Assembly: GCA_965644295.1 (NCBI GenBank)
Contig: CBFFRP010000308.1
Coordinates: 1-48,722 of the forward strand
Direction of reading: 5' to 3'
Length of the DNA: 48,722 nucleotides
Source: Paraphysomonas bandaiensis
Lineage: Eukaryota; Chrysophyceae
Shown: positions 32,407 through 47,400 of the stretch, in pieces
How positions within the stretch are numbered: the first letter of the stretch is position 1
Layout: each line of letters opens with the position of its first letter
The notes under the pieces: model-generated
Seen by the model: the letters and a program-made list of their open reading frames with translations, nothing else
What the model was told of the DNA's origin: nothing
Databases searched by the model: none
Position numbers and translations under genes: made by a program

Positions 32407-35400
32407 TTACTTGCGTGTTGCGTCACTATTTGATTTGATGTCATGATTGTAGCGATCTACAAATTCGGCAGGAAAGCCACCCTCCTGAGCGTACTGCTTT
32501 AGCCTTTCCTGAATGCTTCTATGTGCAAAGTATTCGGAATGTTTGGGTTTATCCTTGTTCGATGATAGCAAATTCGAACTTGAAAATTTATGCGACATAG
32601 ACGACGTCAAACTTGAACGTCGATTAGATGGAGTAGATGGCGCACCAGAAATATTCGCATCTACACTATGTTTGGATCGTTTATAGAGATCTTGAGACAG
32701 TATCCTCAAGTTTGTATAAAACTCAGCCATAAATTGAGGATCCAAATCATTAGAAATATCCGACGGGTTCACCTATTGGCGTGATATTAGAACATAAGTT
32801 TGCACAAAATTTCAGATACCTTGATGTGAGATAACGCGTGTATCGCTACCAACCCAAAGTCACCAGAAGACGACAAACGACTGCTGTGAATATACAATAC
32901 TTGAGAGCGCTCGTCAAATAGATAGCTGTTTTTAAAAGCGTTGTTTGAAACAGTTGAAGGAGGAAGTGCTCGAGCAGCTTTAATATCAATATGCGATAAT
33001 CCCAATAACTCGACAAGGTGACGTCCAAAATCCAATCGTGCGGCTTCTTGAACTGAGAGCTTCTCCTTATCAACTGGTACTAGTTCATCTCCTTGAGGTG
33101 GGTTGTTGATGTCAACGTAAACATCAGAATTCCATCGCGATGATAGTGTAGTCTCTTCATGTTTCCCTTGTGAACGCGTTGGAATGCCATGTGCCTCCAG
33201 CACGGCCATTACGCGATCTATTCTATTCAGTTTCTCCTCAATCAAATTGATCGATTGCACCAGAGCAGGGGATATCACACTAGCGCTATCAGCCGTGGTA
33301 GTGGTATTAAGGTCAGATTTCAAGCCAACATCCAGAACGGTGGACTCTGAAGTTGGTAGCGGCAATCCAGTGCGTCGCTCAACACCCCTTGGAGAATCAT
33401 AGTCCTTACTCTTGTTAATTGTTCTTCTTCTTTGCTCACGCCGGGCTAGGGTCTTATTCTTCTGAGTTACTCTTTCGCGGTCAAGTGCTTCTTGCTTTGC
33501 GGCCTCAGCTTCCTTAAACATTGTCACAATTCGTGAGCGCTCTTTAGTGTGAAGTGTTTCAGATGCAGCAGCTTGCTTCTTAGCAAACTCTTGTTTACTA
33601 CGCTCTATCTCTGCCTCTTCCATGCTCTTCTGCCTTTGCAATTCATCTTTTAGTTTTTTTAAGTGCTCTTCGTGTTCAGCACGCAATTGGGCCTCTCTCT
33701 CTTCTCTCTCTTTCACAATCTTTTCTTCGCGAGCTTTCTTCTCCGATTCTAAACGGGCACGATATTCTGCCATTTCTTCAGCTTGAGATTTATTACTTAA
33801 TTCGCGTAATTTGGCAAGACTTTCAGTATCGGAGTAAAGGTTTATAGCTGATGAAACTTCTTCTAGTTGTCGTTGACGCAATGCCATCTGTTGCTTCATG
33901 TGATCTCGCTCCAGCATTAATATCGCAGATTCTTCGGCTTCTGCTTGTGTCTTACTGAATTTTGCATCCAAATCTCGCATAGAATGACTAATGAATTCCT
34001 CTGTAGACTTCCGTGCAACCAATTTTTCAAGAAGTCCAAACCTCGCTTCCGCTTTGTCCTGCATGACTTTTTCCATTGCACTCTTCAGTGCAGATTGTCG
34101 CTGAGCATAATGAATTTTCAACAATTCAGCCATTTCTGCAGAATGCCGCGAGCCCAAAATGGCTTGGGCAGCTTCACTGAGATGATTCTCTGGTACTAAC
34201 TTCTTCCCAAGGGTTTCTCTGAAACAATAGTCTTCTTTTGCACGACCGACTAGGTCCATGCTTTCTGCCGCTGCCTCCGCCTCTTTCAGCCTCTCAGTCC
34301 ACAACATCTTAGCTTGACGTAATCTCTCTTTCTCTTCCTTTTCTGCAGCTTGCTTCTTAGCGAGTTCCTCGAGCGCACGCTCCTCCTGCTCCCTCAGCTC
34401 GCGCTCCTTTCTCGCTCTTTTATCTGCCAAACGATTCTGTAGACGTCCTTTACCACGAAGTTTCTCATTCTCTTGCGCATCTTTTCGCTTCTTCTCTTCT
34501 CTTTCAAGCGATGTCCGCAATCGTTGGAGTTCTCGCTGGTTTGTTTCTTCCTCGTCGCGGGCCTTTTGCGAACGCTCAGCTTCAAGGACCGCTTCTCGTG
34601 CCGCTGCTGCAGCGGCTGCTAACTCTTTTTGTTTAGCATCATCAAAAGCCGTTTTCATTTCCCTCTCCTGTCTTTTCTTTAGTTCGTTCAAAGACTCCTC
34701 CAAATCTCGCTCGTGTTGCTCACGGAGTTCTGAAATTAACTTCGCCTCTTCTGCTGCACCCCATGAAAGCACATGCTCTCTATCCTCATCAGTACCACCT
34801 TCCTCATCAATCTGCTTTAGCTTTTTAGAAAGGCGAGATTCTAACCTAGCTTTTAAGTTGTCTGACTGTAAAGCGTAGTCGTGAGCAAGCTGATTTCTCA
34901 GCTGTTTCTCCGCAGCTTCGTGGTCTAAGCGCAGAGCATTTAATTTAGCTTGGGCTGCGGTACTATCTGCGACAGCAGCAACAGCTACATGGGCAGCTTT
35001 CTTATGCTCATCGTCCAAGATTCGAAGTATGCTCTCCTCCATTTCTTTCTTCTTTTGGCTGATCAAATCACTCTCTTCTTTCTTACACTTTTCGATTAAA
35101 TCAAGCCTCTGCGTTTCCAATGACCCGTCCATTTCCATTTCAATAGCACGGGGACTATACCCTTCTTCTTGCAGGACATTTCGCGCTTTCTCCCTATTAT
35201 TTGTCTGCTCTGCAGAGAGACTTTCCAAGTTAGCCTTTCTCTTTTCCAGCATTTCTTGCTGCAGTCTCATTATCTCTCCCTCATATTGACTACGAATATG
35301 AGCTATTCGATCCTCCGTCTGGTCTATTATAATCTTCGCCGCCTCGCGTGTCGCAGCAGCCACTGACAGTGCTGCATCCTCAGCTCTACACAAGTAGTCC

Positions 35401-38400
35401 CTCTCTTCTTTCCCAATGCTATTCCGCAAATCAATTGACTCCTTATTTTCCTTAAGTGCTAATTCGGTAGTTGTTTGAGCGACTTCCGATTCGGCAATGA
35501 TCCGCTTTTGAGTGGCCATAGCTTTCTCGAATTCAGAGGTTATGGCAGATTCAACACCTAACAAAACCTCATCTTCGTTATTAAATTCAGATGAAACTTG
35601 TTCTTCAGCTTCCATTATATTTTTACCACGTGCCAAGAGTTCTCGTTTTCTTTGTTCGCGCCGACGCTGCAGTCTCTCTTTTGTCATTGACTTAACTGCG
35701 GATTTTTTCACCTGAAAAGACATTTCCAACCCGTTCAGGGCCTTTTCATAGTCAAGCCTGTACTTCAGTAAGTTGTCATCCGCCACATTGTCAATGCTAT
35801 TTCTAAGGTAATCTTGAACGAGTCTAATTTCTTCGTTCATGGTATCAATGTCACATTGGCCCAATTTACATTCTTCTTCAGCAACCGCCACTGCTGCCTC
35901 TGCTGTCATGCCCTCCTTTAACAATTCATTCTGCACTTTCATCCTTTTATCACGTAACCGCTCATCAAGAATATCACGTTTTCTCTGATTCACTGATGTC
36001 AACCCATCTCTGAGGGCAGCAATGGTATCGTCTCTAGTGCGAAGAATATTACATTCATCTGCAGATGCTTCTTCGTCGATCCTTTCCAAAAGAGATTTCT
36101 CCTCGCCTGAAAACATATCATCAATTTCTTGCATCTCAGCAATTTCTTGAGATGACAACTCCGCATCGGCAATACGCTTTGCTTCACCCTCAGAAGTTCC
36201 TGACTCCTGTAGTTCTCGCTCACGACCAGATCTTCTCTTGGCCATTTCATTGCTCTTCACTCTTTTCAAATCATTCTTTTTTTGTAAGAGCTTTTCTCTT
36301 ATCTTCGACTTTTTATCGTTATATGTCTTAGAACTGCGTTGAATGTCATCCCTTGCTTGCAACTCAACTCTGTCAATTAGGTCTTTTTCTAACGTAGCAA
36401 GTGAATCTCGAAGACACTTTCTTTGTCGTTTTTCGCTATCTTCCAATTCATCAGTTGCAGCATTCTTTGCCTCCGTTTCCGACATACCCTGATCAAGATA
36501 TCGTTGCTCACATTCGGAGCGCCGTTGTGTTAACTCATCCTCTAATTTAGCATACTCTTTCTCCATGAACACTGGGATACCGCCTGCCAAGCACGCTTTC
36601 AGCTGATCTCTTCTTCTCTCGACACATTCAGAGCTCATATCCATAACAGTATGCAAACGGGATCTGAGGGTATTTTCTTCATCCGCTAACATCTGTTCCA
36701 ACTTTTTCTCTTCCGCCGTTTCGTATCGCTCAGATTCTGCTTGTGCTGTATGCTTTGCTTGAGATACCGATAAGCCATTCTGTTCAAGCTCTTTCTCTCG
36801 TGCTTTCCGTCTTAATGCCAACTTACTTTGAAGGAAATTTTTGGCTTCCATCTTCTTTTGCTTTAATTGCTCCTCAAGGCCAATCAAATCCCTTTCATAC
36901 TCACTTCGCTTGGCATCCACATCGCGTCGTCGCTTCACCTGAAACTCCAATAGCTCTTCAAGTTTATTGGTACGCGAAATTTCCATAACCATCGTCATAG
37001 CTTCAATTTCTTGCTGCTTATTATTTCTCTGTGTACGAATTTCATCTTCTACTTTGTCGAGGGCGGTCTGTTGGGCCAAAAACCTCTTAAATGCTTCGCA
37101 CATTTCATCGTGATATGCAACTGATTTTTCTGCAATGACAGCGGCCGAGTTCTGATCAAAGCTCAGCAATGCACTTGCTAATGCATCTTCCACTCGTAAC
37201 GATGATCTGGAGCGAATATCTTCTATTAAAGCACGGCGCTCATTGGCAAACTTCATATCAAGCTCGTCGCGGGCATCGTCATGTCGCTGCTTGATAGATA
37301 ACAATGCCTTACAGTAATCATTTTGAATTCGCTCCTTATCGCGCAGGTATTGTAACAATTCATCTTCCATTACTTTGGAATCGGAAATTATCTTTCGCTT
37401 TACATCCTCGATCTCAGCACATGTAGACTTCTCAATCTCATGGAACAATGTTTCCAACTCTTCTGGTGGCTTACCAAGAGTAACCCCACGTTTCTCTTCA
37501 AACTCACGATATGTGTGCGCCACTACCAATTTGCTATGAATTACACGAACCATTTCAGCACCAAATGATTGCTGCAAAAGAAACACCTGCTGGCAGTGCG
37601 ATAACTCCAGATCAACAGCCGGTAACTTCGCATCGGATGCGTGGCCCATAACCATCATAGCAGCATGGCGCTCTGTTAATTGCAAACTGGAGCCAATTGA
37701 GGTGTAAGCGGCATTGAGTTCGCATTCCTCTCTCTGTATTTCTGCATCAATCTGAACATCAGCATCGCCGACGACATATTCTGGTAGGTTCTTTGAGCGA
37801 TAAAGAGTCAATATATACTCTTTTTTTGCAAGAAGGGATGATATGACATCCTGTAAAACATTGCGTTGTGACTGTTCGGTGGATATTTTAATTTCAATAT
37901 CACGACGCGCACATCGAACTGTAGCCTTCGCGAGTTCCAACTCGTAATCAACAGGTGCGATTTTTTGATATTCCTTCTCTTCGGCAAGTTCTCGTTGCTG
38001 ATTACTAACTAAACTGTTGATTGAAAATGACGTGTCCATTTTCTGCATTTCCCGCATATCCGCAATCGCCTTACTGACAGTAGCTTCATCTGTTCCTAAC
38101 TTATTTAATTTGCTGAACAATTTCATCTCGGCGGCTTCTGCACGCAATTGGTTCTCAGTAGTCGCCAAACGTAATTGGCCATCGTGATATGAATGCAGAG
38201 CAATTAAAATTCTATCTTGAAGATGGCTTTGTTGATTCTTTGTGTCAATCATTGGACCCCAAGAAGTTGCCATTTCAAGCATCATGTTTATATCACTTTC
38301 AACTGTATCGATTATTTTCTGTTCCTCACATAAGCGTACATCATTTTCTTCCAACAGTGTTTTACAAAGTACTCGAACTCTGTCCATTATCTGATCGCGC

Positions 38401-41400
38401 ATATCGTTATCTTCAAATCGGGAAACTCTATGCACGATTTCATCCATTCTGAAATCACCTTCGTTAGCAACCAACTTTCTACTGCGCGATGTCAACAACG
38501 CAAGCATTTCTCTAACTTTCCTAAACTCGGACACCGTAATTTGCTTAAGCGACGTCATCTCCTCGTCTATGTTGACGAGACCAGGATTCATGTTCCAAGT
38601 TTCACGAATAGACACTTCAGCTGCTTCGGAAGCTTCACGATCCGCATTAAGCTCTTCATTCAAATTGTCCAGTGCTAGTTTCTCATCTGCATCAATCAAT
38701 AGCAATGCATCATGGAGCTCCGTTGAGGCGTATGAATGTACAAAATCATCAGAATTGCGAATATTATCCTTTTGATATTGTCGCCGTTTCTCCAATCGCC
38801 GCTCAGAATATTCACCATGGACCGTGAGAAACTTTATTCTCGCAATTACTCCGCAAAGTCGCATTTGAACTGCGTATCTTGTAGACGCAAGTGTCGCAAC
38901 CATAGATTCTTTGACAGATTCTGCGTCATCGGAAAGTCTTATCTTGGACTCTTGGCGCATGAGAGCATTAAGTCTGGTATTTCTTTCTGCTTCCAGTCGT
39001 TTAGCCAGAGTTTCTTTCTCTAATGCATGGCGAGAGGATATTCCATCGTCATCATCGGAATCATCATTCTTCATTACGAGATGACTAAGTGCGTCCTGGC
39101 ACCGCTCCTCCTCCATTTGTAATACACTATCTAGTCTCTTATTATCATTCTCTACATTTTCAATTAATTCCACTTTCTGAGCCTCTGTTAGCTTATCATG
39201 ATACTCAAGAGACCTCTCTAGCTTCTCGTGAAGAGCAGAGGTTCGACTTTCATGTTCACTACCCGAATCCTCTTCATTTAATGTTGCAAAGCGGAGAAGG
39301 GGAATATCAGATTTGCTTTGAGACGATTGTTTTCGAGTAGAAGTTTCTATCTCAACCTCACGTGGTGACAGGGAAATCGGAACCAACAGTCTATCAATTT
39401 CCGCTACCAACTCTTTTCGAAAGCAATCCGCTTCCACGTGTGCAAGCTCTAGTCTATGTTTTCTCTGTTCGGACTTCGGTAGTAGCAAATGTAGTGCCTC
39501 ATAGAGATCGGAAAGATATGATGCCAGCGTATCCATTCGAGAATGTTTCGCTTTATCCAAGATAGATTGGTTTCCAAGGTCCATAGAATTCATCAGCTCG
39601 CGGCCTAACGAACTTTCGGCAGAAACCATAACACTGACAAGTTTCGGAATTCTCTGTGAGAAGGCTTTGAACGCACTGACCAAATCATCAGTTGCATTGT
39701 CAGTTTCAACATCGGCAGTCATGCATTTATCGATTCCGTCCAAGATCGCTTGAGGTAGCTCTATGTTGCTTGCCTTCAACGTCTGCTCGAAAGTGCTTTG
39801 CGCATTCTTGTGTCGTCGATCTTCGTCACCAATAGATTGCGAAAGTGATGACTCAACATATTCCTTTATGCTTTCTAATTCTTGAATCATACCGTGTAGA
39901 ATAGTAGATTCCAGTTGAGACTGTGTGTTCTGGTGGTTATATGCTATCGCAACCTCGTCACCTACTTCATCAACAATAGCTCTTGCTACACTTTCCGGCC
40001 CTTCATCAAGAAGTTTCTGTAATCGCCCAAATGCTTGAAGTATGCGTGCTTGAGTCGTATTGACACCTGTTTCATACATAGCTCGATTAGACAAGTCGAC
40101 CTTCAATCGAGAGAGAAGAGCATGTAACTTTCTAGCGCTGAGACCAGAATTTGAACCGCTTCCCATATCAATGGCCGTCATTGTCAAAAGATTTTTTAAA
40201 TCATCAACTTCTCGCTTTAAAGAGTTTTGTAAATCGGTTAAAAGGTCTTGATGAATATGCATCTGGCGATCCATTTCATCATGATGAGATTGCATGTGCT
40301 TCGCAAGCTCAGGAACAAGCATATCATCATCGAACTCTAGATCAAATGCTTCTTTGGCAGCAGCTGCCGCTTCTAAATCGTCCTCATTGCCAGGAACACT
40401 GACGGCGGATGGCGCAACTTGATTCAATCGTGGTGTTTTCTTCGAGTGGAATCCACCTTTCGATGACTTTACTTCTCCTTTTTTGTTTCTACTGCGAGCT
40501 TTGCTGTCAATATCAAAATGTGAAGACCACGCTTTCTTTCTGAAGTAGTACATGAAGCTAATTAATACAAGGACAAGCCCAAGCATACCCAAGAGCAAAC
40601 CAAGGACCAAATCCCAATCAGGAGATAAAACGATGTTGTCATTCGATGTCACTCCAACGGTGATCAAATTGCTTTCAGTGAACTCCACAAAATATGACTC
40701 TGTAGAACAATTCACATTACTTGGCATAACCGTAACAATGATCAGATTACTGGGTGTTGATGACATCCGGAACACATATGTTCCAGCAATGGAAAATGTT
40801 ACAGAGAAAGACGAAATTACGAGTGAACTTGAAGCAGCGGATACTAAATCACGGAATGATCCGTAATCGAAATTTTCATTTGTATTGAGCAGGGAGTCCT
40901 TAACATATTCCGGGTAGTCAGTGTTCGAAATGTCAAACACAATAGAATCACCCAACTTGAGACAAACAAGGGGGTTGGGAATAGTCACAGACGAATTCGA
41001 TGAATTGGAGCTCTGCAAGTGCCTACGATAGTCAGGCTTCTCAACTAGATACAATGTCTCAAACTGAGATACGTTTTCCTGCTCGACCCGGAATCGAAGA
41101 TCGGTGTTGAGTGTAGCATATATGTCGTTTGTAGCACCCAGTCTACGTCTCCTCCTAGACAATTCAGTAGACAATGTCTCGCCCAAACCGAAAGACCCAC
41201 TGAATGATCCACCACTTGTTGACATTGAGTAAATATTACTGTCAGGAATAGAACAATCAATTGAACCTTCAGAAACGATACCCGACAAGTCCAGAGTGTC
41301 AGTTTCTCCACTCACAGGATCGGTAATGACCACATTACCATCCGAATCGCATGTTGCTTTGATGACATTTTCTCTGCAATCATTATCACAAATCTCATCC

Positions 41401-44400
41401 AAAGTAGGAAGTCCATTGCACTCGCAAGTTCCAGTGGACTCGATAAAGGTACCGCCCACAGATCCACATTGTTCATTACAGTAGTCTTCACTGTTAACGC
41501 ATTCACCGGTAGATGACCTCCTCTGTCCATCCCTGCAGCGACTGTATACAATAGGCTGACAATCGTACTCCCCATCTTCCTCTGATGAGACCACTAAGTT
41601 CGAGTCCACAAACTCGTAACCTGGGCGACAAACACACCATCCGTCGGTGGGCTGGAAAATTCTATTCTGTCCTTTACATGTACAAAGAGTAGAGCCTACA
41701 ACGGATGTACTGCTTGATGAGCATTTATAACACGAATCTTGTCCTTCTTCATTCTGATAGAATCCCGCAGCACACTTGGTGCATGCTGTTTCATTTGACT
41801 CCCCAAAATTCGGTTGATATGTTCCCACTGGACACAAGCTTTCTACATGTGACCCGGCAGGGCAGTACGCACCTTTAGGGCATATATAACCATTTTCTTC
41901 ATCGGAATTCGGCGTTGCAGATGTAGTTGCTCCCTCGCATACATATCCGGGGGGGCAAGTCGAGCATGTTAAACGCGACTCATCAGTACCATACTCCCCA
42001 GGTGGACAAGCCTCACATGCAGTTTCTTCTGATGATAACACCTCAAATGTGAAGTTACTTTCATCAACTGCTTTGTATCCCAGCGCACACATATATGGAT
42101 AGGCGGTGCCATTCGGACAGTATGTTCCTCTGAAGCAAGGAACTGGGTCTGTAGTCTGTTGAGGACAATAATAGTTTTCTGGACACGTGCGGGGGTACGT
42201 AGACTTCGCGGGACAGAAATAGCCAGGTGGGCACACAGTTGTGTTCACAGATCCAGCAGGGCAGTACACTCCATTTGGACACGAGAAATAAACGTTCGTT
42301 TCCCTAGGACAATAATGACCACCAGGGCATTCATAGCACTCTTCTAAACTTCCTGCCCCCACTTGGTCCCTGTAACTTCCAGAAGGACAAGGTAAAGGTG
42401 TTGTGCTACCATTCAAACAAAAGTGACCCACCGGACACGGCCACTCATTGGGATTCGATATACCTGTAGCATTACAAAACGCCCCAGCAGGACATATCAA
42501 GCAATCATCAAAGCCTGACTGAGATTGAGATGGATTATATCGGCCCTCTGGGCAAGCTATTCTGCTCTCACCAAGAGGACAGTAGTATCCAGGTTCACAT
42601 GGCTCCGGAACAGGGTCGCCATCATAGCAGACGTATCCTGCTGGGCAAGGACCACAGTCGTCAGGGCTAGCTCCGAACATTTCCAATCGAACAGTTGTGT
42701 TCTCACAAGGAAAAGGATCTGATGTTCCGCTGTAACAGTAGTGGCCAGGTGGGCATTGTCCTCCATCTTGTGCAGTTAAGAACTCAAGTATAGACGCAGG
42801 GTCCTCGTCATAAGCTGCAGTGTCGTGCAGCGGAGTAGGAGTACCCTGTCCGCTACGACAGAAATATCCTGCCGAACACTCCCCTGTAATCGTTCCATCA
42901 ACACAGTAGTATCCTGCTGGACAGGATGCGCATTCATCAGCACTTGTCAGATTTACAGCTGCTCCATATGTCCCGTTTGGACAAAGAGTGGGTACACCAG
43001 AACCTTCGGGACAATAATTTCGCAGTGGGCAATCTGCAGGGAACGTCGAATTTCCAGGACAAAGTGTGCCAGCTGGGCACAGTGGACATGTTTCAACTCC
43101 AGTGGTGGGATTGTAAGTTCCGGCAGGACAACCTTCTGGCTCTGCAGAGCCTCGTGGACATTGCGTTGATGAAGGACAAGAATACCCTCCAATACCATTG
43201 ATAGGATAAGGTGTGGAGGCACCGCCAGTACAAGCCTGCAAAAAATGTCATGCGCATGAAAAAAAGAACGAACAACCTACATGTCCTCCTCCACAGAGCC
43301 CACCCGACACACCATCCGTAGGTACTGGCGTGTTAGCTCCGTAAGAACAATAGTGACCCGGACTACATAATCCTTCAGGTTCTACTAAACCAGTGCTCGC
43401 ACAAAACCAACCCGGGGTACACTGTATATACAATCACACATATAACAAACTATTTATCTTAGTACTTACATTGGAGCATTCGCTTGGGTACTTCAAGCCA
43501 TATAAATCGCTGAATGTACCGACAGGACAGGGGAAATCGGTGAAGTTAGCAAGTCCTGGAGGACAGTAATAACCAGGTTCACAAGGTAACGCAGCCCGCA
43601 TAGCAAAATGAGGGCAATATGAACCAGTAGGACATACATCACAAGAATACTGTCCAGACATATTCTGCAATGAACCTGGAGAACAGGGGAACTCAGTTGC
43701 ATACTCTGTCATCGATGGACAGTAGTAACCCGGTGGACACTCAACTGGAGTTGTCGTATTCACCTCACAATAATATCCAGCAGGACATGACTTACACGTG
43801 TCATTACCCCTCTCATCCTGATATGTTCCCGCCACACATGGTATCGGATAGTCTGATCCAACAGGACAGTAATGACCCGTAGGACACACCAAATCATCGA
43901 AATCTGTAGGATTCGAAGTACCACTCGGACAATAATATCCAGCCAAGCATTGTCGTGTAGCCAAAACAGTTCCATTCAGAGGACAATAGTAACCCTTCAC
44001 ACAAGCCTGACACTCCCCAACTGATGTCAAACCCAGTGATGATGTATTCGTACCAGGAGGACACTGGACTGGAGATGGTGAACCCTCCGGACAGTAGTGA
44101 CCAGGAGGACATATATCATTCGTAGAATTCGCATCCACCTCCACACAAGTCTCTCCAGAGTAGCTCACATGGAAACCATCACTATCATGTGGACTGGATA
44201 CGGCTGAACCACCTCCACAATAATAACCAGAACTGCATGGAGCCGATGGCTCCAACAATGCCACTGCACCACAATACATACCAGGAGTACACTCCTGACA
44301 ATCCCACACTGAACCCAGACTCGATGCATTGCTATACGTACCATTAGGACAGGGGAACTCAGTTGCATACTCTGTCATCGATGGACAGTAGTAACCCGGT

Positions 44401-47400
44401 GGACACTCAACTGGAGTTGTCGTATTCACCTCACAATAATATCCAGCAGGACATGACTTACACGTGTCATTACCCCTCTCATCCTGATATGTTCCCGCCA
44501 CACATGGTATCGGATAGTCTGATCCAACAGGACAGTAATGACCCGTAGGACACACCAAATCATCGAAATCTGTAGGATTCGAAGTACCACTCGGACAATA
44601 ATATCCAGCCAAGCATTGTCGTGTAGCCAAAACAGTTCCATTCAGAGGACAATAGTAACCCTTCACACAAGCTTGACACTCCCCAACTGATGTCAAACCC
44701 AGTGATGACGTATTCGTACCAGGAGGACACTGGACTGGAGATGGTGAACCCTCCGGGCAGTAGTGACCAGGAGGACATATATCATTCGTAGAATTCGCAT
44801 CCACCTCCACACAAGTCTCTCCAGAGTAGCTCACATGGAAACCATCACTATCATGTGGACTGGATACGGCTGAACCACCTCCACAATAATAACCAGAACT
44901 GCATGGAGCCGATGGCTCCAACAATGCCACTGCACCACAATACATACCAGGAGTACACTCCTGACAATCCCACACTGAACCCAGACTCGATGCATTGCTA
45001 TACGTACCATTAGGACAGGGGAACTCAGTTGCATACTCTGTCATCGATGGACAATAGTAACCCGGTGGACACTCAACTGGAGTTGTCGTATTCACCTCAC
45101 AATAATATCCAGCAGGACATGACTTACACGTGTCATTACCCCTCTCATCCTGATATGTTCCCGCCACACATGGTATCGGATAGTCTGATCCAACAGGACA
45201 GTAATGACCCGTAGGACACACCAAATCATCGAAATCTGTAGGATTCGAAGTACCACTCGGACAATAATATCCAGCCAAGCATTGTCGTGTAGCCAAAACA
45301 GTTCCATTCAGAGGACAATAGTAACCCTTCACACAAGCTTGACACTCCCCAACAGATGTCAAACCCAGTGATGACGTATTCGTACCAGGAGGACACTGGA
45401 CTGGAGATGGTGAACCCTCCGGACAGTAGTGACCAGGAGGACATATATCATTCGTAGAATTCGCATCCACCTCCACACAAGTCTCTCCAGAGTAGCTCAC
45501 ATGGAAACCATCACTATCATGTGGACTGGATACGGCTGAACCACCTCCACAATAATAACCAGAACTGCATGGAGCCGATGGCTCCAACAATGCCACTGCA
45601 CCACAATACATACCAGGAGTACACTCCTGACAATCCCACACTGAACCCAGACTCGATGCATTGCTATACGTACCATTAGGACAGGGGAACTCAGTTGCAT
45701 ACTCTGTCATCGATGGACAATAGTAACCCGGTGGACACTCAACTGGAGTTGTCGTATTCACCTCACAATAATATCCAGCAGGACATGACTTACACGTGTC
45801 ATTACCCCTCTCATCCTGATATGTTCCCGCCACACATGGTATCGGATAGTCTGATCCAACAGGACAGTAATGACCCGTAGGACACACCAAATCATCGAAA
45901 TCTGTAGGATTCGAAGTACCACTCGGACAATAATATCCAGCCAAGCATTGTCGTGTAGCCAAAACAGTTCCATTCAGAGGACAATAGTAACCCTTCACAC
46001 AAGCTTGACACTCCCCAACTGATGTCAAACCCAGTGATGACGTATTCGTACCAGGAGGACACTGGACTGGAGATGGTGAACCCTCCGGACAGTAGTGACC
46101 AGGAGGACATATATCATTCGTAGAATTCGCATCCACCTCCACACAAGTCTCTCCAGAGTAGCTCACATGGAAACCATCACTATCATGTGGACTGGATACG
46201 GCTGAACCACCTCCACAATAATAACCAGAACTGCATGGAGCCGATGGCTCCAACAATGCCACTGCACCACAATACATACCAGGAGTACACTCCTGACAAT
46301 CCCACACTGAACCCAGACTCGATGCATTGCTATACGTACCATTAGGACAGGGGAACTCAGTTGCATACTCTGTCATCGATGGACAATAGTAACCCGGTGG
46401 ACACTCAACTGGAGTTGTCGTATTCACCTCACAATAATATCCAGCAGGACATGACTTACATGTGTCATTACCCCTCTCATCCTGATATGTTCCCGCCACA
46501 CATGGTATCGGATAGTCTGATCCAACAGGACAGTAATGACCCGTAGGACACACCAAATCATCGAAATCTGTAGGATTCGAAGTACCACTCGGACAATAAT
46601 ATCCAGCCAAGCATTGTCGTGTAGCCAAAACAGTTCCATTCAGAGGACAATAGTAACCCTTCACACAAGCTTGACACTCCCCAACTGATGTCAAACCCAG
46701 TGATGACGTATTCGTACCAGGAGGACACTGGACTGGAGATGGTGAACCCTCCGGACAGTAGTGACCAGGAGGACATATATCATTCGTAGAATTCGCATCC
46801 ACCTCCACACAAGTCTCTCCAGAGTAGCTCACATGGAAACCATCACTATCATGTGGACTGGATACGGCTGAACCACCTCCACAATAATAACCAGAACTAC
46901 ATGGAGCCGATGGCTCCAACAATGCCACTGCACCACAATACATACCAGGAGTACACTCCTGACAATCCCACACTGAACCCAGACTCGATGCATTGCTATA
47001 CGTACCATTAGGACAGGGGAACTCAGTTGCATACTCTGTCATCGATGGACAATAGTAACCCGGTGGACACTCAACTGGAGTTGTCGTATTCACCTCACAA
47101 TAATATCCAGCAGGACATGACTTACATGTGTCATTACCCCTCTCATCCTGATATGTTCCCGCCACACATGGTATCGGATAGTCTGATCCAACAGGACAGT
47201 AATGACCCGTAGGACACACCAAATCATCGAAATCTGTAGGATTCGAAGTACCACTCGGACAATAATATCCAGCCAAGCATTGTCGTGTAGCCAAAACAGT
47301 TCCATTCAGAGGACAATAGTAACCCTTCACACAAGCTTGACACTCCCCAACAGATGTCAAACCCAGTGATGACGTATTCGTACCAGGAGGACACTGGACT

